Made by a program: the position numbers and the translations under genes. Below are positions 1 to 6,737 of a stretch of DNA of 20,696 nucleotides, one piece after another. How positions within the stretch are numbered: position 1 is the first letter of the stretch; the number at the start of each line of letters is the position of its first letter. The DNA comes from RYN-433 sp036558265 (GTDB taxonomy: Bacteria; Planctomycetota; Phycisphaerae; Tepidisphaerales; Tepidisphaeraceae): contig DATBFY010000606.1 in the NCBI GenBank assembly GCA_036558265.1, forward strand, positions 1 to 20,696, in the 5' to 3' direction. The notes below the pieces were generated by a model that saw only the letters and a list, made by a program, of their open reading frames with translations, made no database searches and was not told the DNA's origin.

Positions 1-102
1 CCATGGCGCGTCAGAAACGGCTGAGCCGCGGCACGGGGGTTGCATATCGACGGTTGCGTGAAGGCCTCGGGTCAGCCCCGACACATATAAGAGGAGTCGC
101 GA

Positions 103-711
103 ATGAGTCAGCACTTCGCCCGTTCCGCGCAGGCGGCCAACGGCGCGTCCAACGGCAATCGAACGACCAACCACCGGTTCAACGAGGCGTTCCGGCGGAT
201 GGCGTCGGCGTCGGCGAACCTGGTCGGCAGCAAGTGGGCATTCATCCTGGCGATCGCGATCGTCGTGTGCTGGGCAATCACCGGGCCGATCTTCCATTAC
301 TCCGACACCTGGCAACTGGTGATCAACACGGGCACGACGATCGTGACGTTCCTCATGGTCTTTTTGATCCAGAACACGCAGAACCGCGACGCCAAGGCGA
401 TCCACCTGAAGCTGGACGAGCTGATCCGCGGCGTGAAGGGGGCGCGCAACCACCTGGTGAACCTGGAGGAGTTCAGCGATGAGGAGCTGGCGGATTTGCA
501 GAAGCAGTTCGAGGCGGTCCGCGCCCACGCCGCGGAGCGGACCCATCGCACGGCGGAAGAGGCCAACCGCAAGGCGGACGTGGCGGTGGGGATGAGCGAG
601 CGGGCGCACCACACGGCCGGCGCCGCCCACGACACGGCCGACGAGGCCAAGCGCGCCGCCGACGAGGCGCGAGAGCGGGTGCGGCGGGCGGAGGAGGCGA
701 TCAACGGATGA
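103..711 (+). CDS. Low-affinity iron permease family membrane protein with coiled-coil tail
   Basis: A 202-residue protein of the bacterial low-affinity iron permease family (PF04120 type). The family-typical core is clear: one membrane segment at residues 45-64 (KWAFILAIAIVVCWAITGPI), a short SDTWQLVINTGTT stretch, a second membrane segment at about 76-90, then QNTQNRDAKAIHLKLDELIR and the LEEFSDEEL segment near 121-129. Residues 135-202 form an Ala/Glu/Arg-rich coiled coil, longer than the short tail I expect in this family. The start ATG is preceded by GAGGAG at 91-96, a good ribosome binding site. Iron transport is the family name; many bacterial members are untested, so the function is inferred. 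It stands alone, convergent with the next gene, with a REP-like palindrome between the two 3' ends. Confidence 0.88.
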   Translation: MSQHFARSAQAANGASNGNRTTNHRFNEAFRRMASASANLVGSKWAFILAIAIVVCWAITGPIFHYSDTWQLVINTGTTIVTFLMVFLIQNTQNRDAKAIHLKLDELIRGVKGARNHLVNLEEFSDEELADLQKQFEAVRAHAAERTHRTAEEANRKADVAVGMSERAHHTAGAAHDTADEAKRAADEARERVRRAEEAING

Positions 712-763
712 TGGATGAAGGCGGAAGGCGGAATCGGATCACGGGCGATCGAGCGAGTGGCTT

Positions 764-824
764 GTAGCACGGGCGCTCCGCCCGTGACCGTGCACCACCA
801 TCACGGGCGAGGCGCCCGTGCTAC
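764..824. repeat. REP-like palindromic repeat pair
   Basis: Two 24-nt arms (764-787 and 801-824) are inverted copies of each other with two mismatches, separated by 13 nt. Each arm is also a small palindrome by itself (ACGGGCG-CTC-CGCCCGT in the left arm). It sits between two convergent genes, where it could fold in either transcript and act as a bidirectional terminator or 3'-end stabiliser. No T-tract follows. The right arm lies inside the 3' end of the 801-2174 gene and encodes its last seven residues and stop. The BIME/REP-like assignment rests on this nested palindrome structure; copy number elsewhere in the genome cannot be seen here. Confidence 0.7.
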
Positions 825-2174
825 GGGCGTTTCGGTCGGCAGGGCGGTGTAGGCGTCCGCGGGGACGAGCCCGAGCCAGGGATCGGTTTTCGGCATCAGG
901 AACAGCTCGGCGTAGACGCGCTCGTTGAGGTCGTCGAGGCTCGCGGGGATCTGGCCGCTCACGAACCAGTCGTGGATCTGGGTGTGGAAGCCGTATTCGT
1001 TGCGGGCGGTGTCCTCGGCGACCGAGCGCTCGAAGTTGCGCACGAGGCGCGTGACGGGGTCCTCGACGATGCGCTTGCCGACGGTGCGGTTGTTGGCCGC
1101 GACGGCGTTGGCGCCCGCGCCCGCGCCGTTGCCGACCTTGGAGAGGATGACAGCGCGGCTGGCGGCGTCGAGCCGGCCGTCGGCGGTGTGGAGGGCGGCG
1201 ATCTTCGTCCAGGTGGCATCGTCGGTGCCTTTGGCGAGGGCGGCGCGGTCGCGGGAGAGGGCGACGACGGGACCGGTTTCGGCGGCGGCCTTGGCGGCGG
1301 TGATGCGGGTGGCGGCCCAGGCGGACGTGTTGCCGGCGGGCTTGCTGAGTCGAGACATCTGGGCGGTCGAAGCGCCGACCGCCAGCAGGTCCTCGGCCCA
1401 GGCGCGGCGGGTCAGCTCAAGGCGGATCTCATGGTAGGTGACCAGTCGCGAGGCGAAGTCGGGTTGTTCGTACGTCGCTGCCAGCGTTCGAAGGTCTTGA
1501 AGGGCCTTGAGGAACGGGGCGGGGCCGTACAGGCCGGGGAGGGCGTCGATAACCTTGCCGTCCGGCGTCAGCACGTAGTGGACGCTGTTGCCGGTGATCG
1601 TGCGCTCGATCTTGCGCCCGTCGCCGAAGTCGATCGTCAGGTGTGGCACCGGGCGGTGGCTTTGCCAGTGCAGGACGTAATTATTGCGCAGCATCTGTCG
1701 CACGTCCTGGTTCGGGTAGAGCACGGTTCGGAAGAAGCGGCTGTTGGCGCAGGAGAACTCGGTGTCGAGCGTGCCGAGCAGGCGGAGAGAGAGGATCGGC
1801 TTGCCGGTGCGCTTCGCCTCGCGCTTGGCGGCGTCGAGATCGGTGTACCAGTAAAGCTCGGACGCCCAGGCGTCCTTCTGGGCGGCGACGGCGTCGATGG
1901 CGGCAGCGATGCGCGGCCAGGTGGCTTCGGGGTGGGTGGGATCCTCTCGCTGGTGACGGACGGCGTCGCGGAAGACGTAGAGCATCGTGTCCAGGCCCGA
2001 CTGACCCCACGCCCGCACGGCGGCGATCGCGGGCCTGGCGACGGTCGGGTCCGCCGACGCGGCCTTGAGGCTCAGCTCGCGCACGTTCGGGGTCGGTTCC
2101 CCGTCGTAGCGACCGCATGCAATGCAGAACGCGATTGTCGCCAGTATCCCGATCAGGGCCATCGAGCGCCGCAT
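801..2174 (-). CDS. Predicted lipoprotein with thioredoxin-like region
   Basis: A 457-residue protein. The N-terminus has a short basic region, a hydrophobic stretch (residues 5-19) and Cys20 in FCIAC-G, a plausible though imperfect lipobox (Cys instead of Leu at -3). Residues about 105-230 resemble a thioredoxin-like fold: ELYWYTDLDAAKREAKRTGK then PILSLRLLG, FSCANSRFFR, an NYVLHW strand, and HYVLTPDGKVIDALPG near 199-214. There is no CXXC; only Cys142 is present in this region, so disulfide reductase activity is unlikely and a single-cysteine role is a guess. Residues 230-457 are helical and unrecognised. The last seven codons and TGA come from the REP-like palindrome at 801-824. It is divergent from the DUF488 gene, with a perfect hairpin in its upstream region. 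Function unknown. Confidence 0.75.
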   Translation of the reverse strand: MRRSMALIGILATIAFCIACGRYDGEPTPNVRELSLKAASADPTVARPAIAAVRAWGQSGLDTMLYVFRDAVRHQREDPTHPEATWPRIAAAIDAVAAQKDAWASELYWYTDLDAAKREAKRTGKPILSLRLLGTLDTEFSCANSRFFRTVLYPNQDVRQMLRNNYVLHWQSHRPVPHLTIDFGDGRKIERTITGNSVHYVLTPDGKVIDALPGLYGPAPFLKALQDLRTLAATYEQPDFASRLVTYHEIRLELTRRAWAEDLLAVGASTAQMSRLSKPAGNTSAWAATRITAAKAAAETGPVVALSRDRAALAKGTDDATWTKIAALHTADGRLDAASRAVILSKVGNGAGAGANAVAANNRTVGKRIVEDPVTRLVRNFERSVAEDTARNEYGFHTQIHDWFVSGQIPASLDDLNERVYAELFLMPKTDPWLGLVPADAYTALPTETPVARAPRP

Positions 2175-2197
2175 AGGACCTCCGGTGTGAATCAGGA

Positions 2198-2220
2198 CGG
2201 CCGGCGACCCTCGCCGGCCG
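2198..2220. promoter_or_regulatory. Perfect 10-bp hairpin in divergent intergenic region
   Basis: CGGCCGGCGA at 2198-2207 and TCGCCGGCCG at 2211-2220 are exact reverse complements around a CCC loop. It lies 24 nt upstream of the lipoprotein start (2174) and 76 nt upstream of the DUF488 start (2297). It could be an operator or a 5'-UTR hairpin of the minus-strand gene. Nothing else identifies a binding protein. Confidence 0.45.
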
Positions 2221-2296
2221 CGTTGGACAGATTAGAACATTCCGGCGATCCCCGGTGGGTAAAGGCTCTGTAACATGGTTGGGGAGGTCGATTGCC

Positions 2297-2722
2297 ATGG
2301 TCACCACGAAACGCGCCTATGAACCGCCAGCCCAGGACGACGGCGTCCGGGTGCTGGTCGACCGCCTCTGGCCGCGCGGCGTGAGCAAGGGGCACGCGCG
2401 GATCGAGCGGTGGATGAAAGAGCTTGCCCCGAGCACCGCGCTGCGCAAGTGGTTCGGACACGACCCGGCGAGGTGGGACGAGTTCCGCCGGCGCTATCGC
2501 CAGGAGCTCAAGGAGCGGCAGGACGAGTTGGCCGAGCTGCGCGAACTGGTCCGGCGGCAACGGGTGACGCTGGTCTACGGTGCCAAAGATACGGAGCACA
2601 ACGACGCGGTGGCGCTGAAGGAGATCTTGGGCGGCGGTGGCAGTCGCGCCAAGCCAACATCAACGAAGAAGCGAGCCAAGCATGCGCGCGATGGTGCTCG
2701 AACAAAACGCCGCGCCGATTGA
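2297..2722 (+). CDS. DUF488 family protein (YeaO-like)
   Basis: A 141-residue protein of the DUF488/YeaO family, a small conserved family of unknown biochemical function. The hallmarks are all visible: VLVDRLWPRGVSK (residues about 18-30), WMKELAPSTALRKWFGHDP, W-EFRRRYRQEL, and TLVYGAKDTEHNDAVALKE near the end. After the family core there is a basic tail of about 25 residues (SRAKPTSTKKRAKHARDGAR), partly created by the region that overlaps the next gene. I chose the ATG at 2297 rather than the earlier in-frame start at 2255 because GGGGAGG lies at 2281-2287 and homologues begin near this point. The 3' end overlaps the dehydrogenase gene by 41 nt, so the two are probably co-transcribed. Confidence 0.9.
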   Translation: MVTTKRAYEPPAQDDGVRVLVDRLWPRGVSKGHARIERWMKELAPSTALRKWFGHDPARWDEFRRRYRQELKERQDELAELRELVRRQRVTLVYGAKDTEHNDAVALKEILGGGGSRAKPTSTKKRAKHARDGARTKRRAD

Positions 2723-3689
2723 AGCGGCGCCGCTCGTGCTGCGTGATCTACCTGTGCCCGAGCCAGGGGCGGGTGAGTTGCGCGTCAAAGTCAGCGTCTG
2801 CGCGCTATGCCGGACCGACCTGCACGTGATCGAGGGGGATCTGCCACCGCTGCGGCGACCGCTGGTCCCGGGGCACCAGGCCGTCGGGGTGGTGGACGCG
2901 CTGGGCGCGGGGTGCGCGAAGCTGCGCGTGGGGCAGCGGGTCGGGATTGCCTGGCTAGCGGAGACGGATGGGACGTGTCTCTATTGCCGGCGGGGTCGGG
3001 AGAACCTGTGCCCGAATTCCCGGTACATGGGGTATCACCGGGACGGGGGTTACGCGGAGTTCGCGACCGTCCGCGAGGATTACGCTTACGAACTGCCGGA
3101 CGAGCTGGGGGATGACGTCGCCGTCTCGCCGCTGCTGTGCGCCGGGCTGATCGGATATCGCGCGATGCTGCGGGCGTCGGTGCCGGCGGGGGGGCGGTTA
3201 CTCCTGATCGGCTTCGGCTCCAGCGCCCACGTGGTGATGCAGGTCGCGTTACACCGGGGGTATCGGGTGTTCGTGGTCACGCGGGGGGAGGGGCATCGAC
3301 GGCTGGCGGAGGAGATGGGGGCCGCCTGGACCGGTCCGGACTTTGCTGGGCTGCCGGAAAAGGCCGACGGGGCCATCCTATTCGCCCCGTCCGGGTCCTT
3401 GGTACCACCGACGCTGGAGAGCCTCGATCGCGGAGGGATCCTGGCGCTGGCGGGGATTTACATGAGCGATGTGCCGGGTCTCAACTATCAGCGACACCTC
3501 TTTCACGACCGGGAGATCCGGTCGGTCGAAGCCAACACGCGGGCGGAAGGCCGGCAGCTCCTGGCCGAGGCCACCGCCGCCCGGGTGCGACCGAGAACGA
3601 CGACTTATCCACTGTCAGAGGCGAACGAGGCGCTCCTGGAGATGAAGCGGAGCGCGATTGATGGAACGGGGGTTTTGGTCCTCCGATAA
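2682..3689 (+). CDS. Zinc-dependent alcohol dehydrogenase (AdhA/CAD2-like MDR)
   Basis: A 335-residue medium-chain dehydrogenase/reductase of the AdhA/CAD2-like zinc alcohol dehydrogenase type, NAD(P)-dependent oxidation of alcohols or reduction of aldehydes in the cytoplasm. Catalytic zinc ligands appear as Cys43 (CALCRTDLH), His65 (VPGHQ) and Cys153 (PLLCAG). The structural zinc loop WLAETDGTCLYCRRGRENLC (91-110) has Cys99, Cys102 and Cys110, but the usual first Cys is Asp96. The Rossmann segment reads LLLIGFGSSAHVVMQ (173-187), with GFGSSAH where this subgroup has GFGASAH-like sequences. Start at MRAMVLEQ fits the family N-terminus; the earlier in-frame ATG at 2637 lies deeper in the DUF488 gene. 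No strong Shine-Dalgarno is seen, so translational coupling to DUF488 is likely. Substrate unknown. Confidence 0.9.
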   Translation: MRAMVLEQNAAPIEAAPLVLRDLPVPEPGAGELRVKVSVCALCRTDLHVIEGDLPPLRRPLVPGHQAVGVVDALGAGCAKLRVGQRVGIAWLAETDGTCLYCRRGRENLCPNSRYMGYHRDGGYAEFATVREDYAYELPDELGDDVAVSPLLCAGLIGYRAMLRASVPAGGRLLLIGFGSSAHVVMQVALHRGYRVFVVTRGEGHRRLAEEMGAAWTGPDFAGLPEKADGAILFAPSGSLVPPTLESLDRGGILALAGIYMSDVPGLNYQRHLFHDREIRSVEANTRAEGRQLLAEATAARVRPRTTTYPLSEANEALLEMKRSAIDGTGVLVLR

Positions 3690-3831
3690 GACCGACCGTT
3701 TCAGGTTTGTCCACACCCCCGATGCGTTCTCAATCCGACCTTCCCAAGGTCTTAATCAACCCGCGCACAGAATCGGACGAAATCTCCCTCGTGCGGAGGG
3801 ATTCGTGTATCCAACATTTCGGAACCACGCT

Positions 3832-4449
3832 ATGTTGTGCACAACCGCCATGGACCTACGAGCCGTAGCTCACTGGGCCGCCAAGCACCTCGACTCGCTC
3901 ACGCACGAGCACCGCGTCTATCGGATCGCGGCAACCCTCTTCGACCTTACCCGGGATCTTCATGGGCTGGACGCCTCCGCCCGCCATCTGCTGCGCGCCG
4001 CGGCGATCGTTCACGACGTCGGGCGGAGCATCGACAAGGCGGATCATCCGGCCATCGGCGCGCGGTTGATCCTGCGGGACCGATCGTTGCCGGTGGGCGA
4101 AGGTGAACGGCGGAAACTTGCGTTCCTGACGCGCTATCACCGGGACGGCGTGCCGTCGCTGGAGGAGGATGGGATCCTTCGCGACTGGGACGACCCCGAA
4201 TCGATGCGGTTGATCCTTGCCTTGCTGCGGGTGGCGGACGCGCTGGACAGCCGGTCGAAGGAAAGTCCGCGGCTGGTTTTTGGGTTGAAGAAGAAAAGGT
4301 TGAAGATTACGTGTTATTTCGAGGAATTGACGGCGAAAACCAAACGAATCTACCAGCGGCGGAAGAAGTTCAGATTATTCGAAGAAGAGCTGGGATGCGC
4401 GATCGAGGTTGACGTGCGCAAGGGCGAGGCGCTGAAGCTGGTGGCGTGA
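3832..4449 (+). CDS. HD-domain protein similar to Ppx/GppA C-terminal domain
   Basis: A protein of about 205 residues built from an HD metal-dependent phosphohydrolase domain. With the 3832 start, metal-ligand candidates are His27 (THEHRVYRIA), His61-Asp62 (AIVHDVGRS), His72 (KADHPAIGARLI) and the Asp in LRVADALDSRSKE. The ADALD-S motif followed by a basic beta-rich tail resembles the C-terminal domain of exopolyphosphatase/GppA proteins, here as a stand-alone protein. Its substrate (polyphosphate, pppGpp, other nucleotides) is unknown. Start choice is uncertain: GGAA lies 7 nt before ATG 3832, while ATG 3850 (MDLRAVAHW) has no visible ribosome binding site. An in-frame ATG at 3658 would overlap the dehydrogenase and give a disordered, unlikely N-terminus. 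Confidence 0.8.
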   Translation: MLCTTAMDLRAVAHWAAKHLDSLTHEHRVYRIAATLFDLTRDLHGLDASARHLLRAAAIVHDVGRSIDKADHPAIGARLILRDRSLPVGEGERRKLAFLTRYHRDGVPSLEEDGILRDWDDPESMRLILALLRVADALDSRSKESPRLVFGLKKKRLKITCYFEELTAKTKRIYQRRKKFRLFEEELGCAIEVDVRKGEALKLVA

Positions 4450-4468
4450 GATGGCGCAGGATGATCGA

Positions 4469-4687
4469 TCAGCAGTAGACGTCGTAGAAGACGGGATAGC
4501 CGATCAGGTCGGGGCGGACGAGGTGGAGCTTGCGGAGGCGGACCTCGTAGCGGGCGACGCTGGTGTCCGGGGTGGAGTTGATGTTGGCGGGCGTCCGTGC
4601 GGAGGAGTGAGCGGGCGGGATCATCCCGGCCGACAGGAGCATCGCAATGGCGAATGCCCGCGAGAGAAAACGGATCCCGCGCATCAT
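4469..4687 (-). CDS. Small secreted protein of unknown function
   Basis: A 72-residue protein with a classical signal peptide: MMRGIRFLSRAFAIAMLLSA with basic n-region, hydrophobic core and an AHSS-like cleavage region near residue 27. The mature part is only about 45 residues and ends RLRKLHLVRPDLIGYPVFYD then VYC, with a C-terminal Cys. I prefer the start at 4687 to the earlier in-frame ATG at 4810 because AAAGGTG lies about 8 nt upstream and the signal peptide then begins properly. Codon positions are GC-rich and coherent over the conserved-looking tail. I do not recognise the family with certainty. It lies alone on the minus strand beyond the end of the YqjD/YqjE-like cluster. Confidence 0.6.
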   Translation of the reverse strand: MMRGIRFLSRAFAIAMLLSAGMIPPAHSSARTPANINSTPDTSVARYEVRLRKLHLVRPDLIGYPVFYDVYC

Positions 4688-4897
4688 GTTGGACACCTTT
4701 GGCTGGCGAGGCCGGTTCCGGCGGGTCATTGCGAAACGGACCCGCGTCGTGTGGGATTGAGCGTACCCCGATTCGACCCGTACGCCAATAAAGAAATTTT
4801 CAAGTGACACTAAGGAATTGCCGATAGCGGGTTATTTTGGGCAAACGGATGGGGTCGATAGGAACGACCGCACGAAGGCGACTTCTGCCGTCGCTCG

Positions 4898-5515
4898 TCA
4901 CGCTTGAGGGGCGCCACCGGGGGGTTCGGCGGGACCATTAACCGGATGGTGGCCATTGCCCTGGGTCGGCGGCGAGTCGGGCTGACCGGCAAGGGCCCCG
5001 GTTATCAGACCCCCGATGGTGGGTCCGACGGCCTTGAGCACCTCCCGCAGGACGACTGCAACTATCGATGGCTTCTCGGCTTGTGGCTGATCGGCGATGG
5101 TTCGCGCGGTGGCGGCAGTGGTGGCTGGCTCGTCCGTTTCGGGGGTGAGCTTGTCCTTCAAGGATTCCCACATTTGTTTGTAGGAGCTCTCCTTGGAGGG
5201 GGTCACGAGCATTCCCGCGACGAAACCGGCGACGGCGGCGCCGCTGGTCAGGATCCAGGGGTGCTGGCGAGTCCACTCCTTAACGTTGGCGCCGTCCGCC
5301 AGAGCCTGCTTCATGTCGGCGACGACGGCGGTGAGGGCTGCGCGGGCCTCGTCGGCCTGGCGGGTCAGATAGTCGGCCTCGTTGACCTTACGATCGACGC
5401 GGTTTTCCAGGGCCTGTGGATGGGGTGGGGGCGGCCACTGTTGCGGCTTGCCCGGCCCGCCCGGTGACGTCGTGCCCGTCGAACCGCTCGCGTTGGGATT
5501 GTTTACGTTGCTCAT
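4898..5515 (-). CDS. DUF883-like membrane-anchored protein
   Basis: A 205-residue protein. Residues 1-35 are Pro/Gly/Ser-rich, 36-80 are helical and charged, followed by WTRQHPWILTSGAAVAGFVA (81-100), which is like the C-terminal membrane anchor of YqjD/ElaB/DUF883 proteins (a xxHPW-x-hydrophobic-glycine pattern). A second weaker hydrophobic stretch, VVLREVLKAVGPTIGGLITG (154-173), and a Pro/Gly-rich tail follow. The first 128 nt lie inside the 3' end of the upstream holin-like gene in another frame. No strong ribosome binding site precedes the ATG at 5515 (only GAAAG), which fits translational coupling or a later start. It is the third gene of a YqjD-YqjE-like cluster and probably acts at the inner membrane. 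Confidence 0.7.
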   Translation of the reverse strand: MSNVNNPNASGSTGTTSPGGPGKPQQWPPPPHPQALENRVDRKVNEADYLTRQADEARAALTAVVADMKQALADGANVKEWTRQHPWILTSGAAVAGFVAGMLVTPSKESSYKQMWESLKDKLTPETDEPATTAATARTIADQPQAEKPSIVAVVLREVLKAVGPTIGGLITGALAGQPDSPPTQGNGHHPVNGPAEPPGGAPQA

Positions 5516-6005
5516 ACTTTCGGATGGTTTGACTTCGCCACGTGCCGGTCAGCTTGTTCATCATGATCCACACGCCCAGGCCGACGGCGGCCAGCACCAG
5601 CACGCCCACGACGAGGTTGCCGAGCCACAGCCGGTCGCCGAAGAGGTGGCCGAGGAGCTCGGCAAGGCCGGCGACGAGCAGTCCGGCGGCGGTCGCCACG
5701 ATGGCGCCGGCGACGATCAGGCCGACCAGGCCGAGGGCGGCGTAGAGGCCGATCTTCTTAAGGGTCTGCCTGAATCCATCGACCTTGGCGGTGAGGTAGT
5801 AGCCCGCATATTCCTTGAGCTCGCTGACGCCGCCCGTGATGCGGTGGAAGGCGTCGGCGGCGGGGTTGGGGCGTTCGGCGTCGGGGTCGGGGACGCAGCC
5901 CGGGGGTGGGGGGATGGGTTCGGGCGCCGCGGGGCCCGCGGCGACGCCCACCGAACCTGGTCCACCGCCGGGACCGGTTACTGGGTCATGGGGTTGAGGG
6001 GACAT
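5388..6005 (-). CDS. YqjE / holin superfamily III-like membrane protein
   Basis: A 205-residue protein similar in layout to the YqjE/Actinobacterial Holin-X family (PF07332 type). A Pro/Gly-rich N-terminus (1-50) is followed by an amphipathic helix (ELKEYAGYYLTAKVDGFRQT), then two long membrane segments at about 85-116 and 126-149, and a basic tail. The ATG at 6005 has GGGAG 8 nt upstream; the longer in-frame extension to 6227 would run through the hairpin and the neighbouring gene and is rejected. In E. coli, yqjD, yqjE and yqjK are neighbouring stress-induced inner-membrane genes, and the same order (YqjD-like then YqjE-like) is seen here. A lytic function is not implied. Confidence 0.78.
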   Translation of the reverse strand: MSPQPHDPVTGPGGGPGSVGVAAGPAAPEPIPPPPGCVPDPDAERPNPAADAFHRITGGVSELKEYAGYYLTAKVDGFRQTLKKIGLYAALGLVGLIVAGAIVATAAGLLVAGLAELLGHLFGDRLWLGNLVVGVLVLAAVGLGVWIMMNKLTGTWRSQTIRKYEQRKQSQRERFDGHDVTGRAGQAATVAAPTPSTGPGKPRRS

Positions 6006-6065
6006 GAACGACACTCCCGGGAATGCGGGGCTGAGGCGCGAGCGCCGACCTGGCGCGCGCGGGGG

Positions 6066-6119
6066 CGCGCACGCACGCACGCGCGTCGGCGGAGGCCGAG
6101 GGGCGTGCGTGCGTGCGCG
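6066..6119 (-). terminator. Long intercistronic hairpin (attenuator or RNA-stability element)
   Basis: A 17-bp perfect inverted repeat (6066-6082 with 6103-6119, built from CGCA/TGCG tetranucleotides) encloses a second 5-bp stem (TCGGC 6086-6090 with GCCGA 6095-6099) with a GGAG loop. In the minus-strand mRNA it starts 2 nt after the stop codon of the YqjD-like gene and ends 60 nt before the YqjE-like start. No U-tract follows, so it is more likely a partial terminator or an exonuclease block that sets unequal expression of the two genes. Confidence 0.55.
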
Positions 6120-6121
6120 AA

Positions 6122-6424
6122 TCAGCTTCGCTTCCAGAGGATCCCCAGGACCACGCCCACACCGGCGGCGATCAGGAGGGACTTGAGCGGCTGCTCGCGG
6201 ACGTAATCTTCGAGCTGGCCTTCCCACTGTGCGGCCTTGTCGCGTCCGGACTGGTAGTACTCCTGGGCGGTGTCGCGGAGGTTCTGGTACTGCTCGCTGG
6301 CGGCGCCGCGCACGGAGTTGCCCATGTCGCGGAGGTTGGAGGCGACTTCGGACGCCTTGTCACGGAGTTGGGAGGTGACGTCCTGCTGTTGCTGAGATGG
6401 GTTGCCCGAATCGGCACGAGACAT
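6122..6424 (-). CDS. YqjD/ElaB-like (DUF883) membrane-anchored protein
   Basis: A 100-residue protein of the YqjD/ElaB/DUF883 type: a hydrophilic amphipathic helical region (10-75, many Gln, Asp, Arg, Ala) followed by YVREQPLKSLLIAAGVGVVL then GILWKRS, the family's C-terminal membrane anchor with a basic end. E. coli members are stationary-phase inner-membrane proteins reported to bind ribosomes; that role is family knowledge, not shown here. The start at 6424 has a strong AAAGGAG 8 nt upstream; the earlier in-frame ATGs do not. It is the first gene of the minus-strand cluster and is followed directly by a large hairpin. Confidence 0.88.
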   Translation of the reverse strand: MSRADSGNPSQQQQDVTSQLRDKASEVASNLRDMGNSVRGAASEQYQNLRDTAQEYYQSGRDKAAQWEGQLEDYVREQPLKSLLIAAGVGVVLGILWKRS

Positions 6425-6737
6425 AAGAAGACTCCTTTCGAACATCAGGTGTTCACGTGTCTGGGGACATCTTAAATGTCGCGTCGGACCTGCGGCAACG
6501 TGAAAAATGCCCAGGTTGACGGTTCGCGCGCGGCGGGGTGCGGTCCGTCGCCAGCGGCGCGTGATCTTGTGGCGGCGGGGGTGGTGCCATACACTGCCGG
6601 GCGACGACGAGGAGTCACGTCCGACTGTCGGCGACAGGGGCAAACGAGACGATTTTGTCACGCGGGCCGCACGGGGCGCGTGGCGCGGCTGTTGCGGCCG
6701 TCGCCGACGCGAAACGTGCCGCGGAGGATGGACAGCA
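6425..6737. other. Divergent intergenic region, 313 nt
   Basis: No gene is supported here. On the minus side it holds the AAAGGAG of the YqjD-like gene and an inverted repeat GACAT-CTTAA-ATGTC at 6466-6480 that could be an operator or promoter element. On the plus side it holds a weak promoter candidate (6567-6595) and the GGAGG at 6723-6727 for the 6738 gene. Open frames that cross it are Arg-rich and look non-coding. Confidence 0.5.
6567..6595 (+). promoter_or_regulatory. Weak sigma70-like promoter candidate
   Basis: TTGTGG at 6567-6572 and TACACT at 6590-6595 are separated by 17 bp, the preferred spacing. Matches are 3/6 and 4/6, so this is only a candidate. It would drive the membrane protein gene at 6738 with a leader of about 135 nt. 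Confidence 0.3.

Noticed and set aside
972..2273. 433-codon open frame on the plus strand
   Set aside because: It is antisense to the lipoprotein gene and is Gly/Val/Asp-rich shadow sequence typical of high-GC DNA; the minus-strand frame has a signal peptide and domain-like segments.
3782..3803. TCCCTC-GAGGGA inverted repeat before the HD gene as a terminator
   Set aside because: The stem is only 6 bp with mismatched flanks and no T-tract.
5388..6005. Holin-like gene as evidence of a prophage
   Set aside because: No other phage genes are present and its neighbours are YqjD/DUF883-like, which points to the chromosomal YqjE group.
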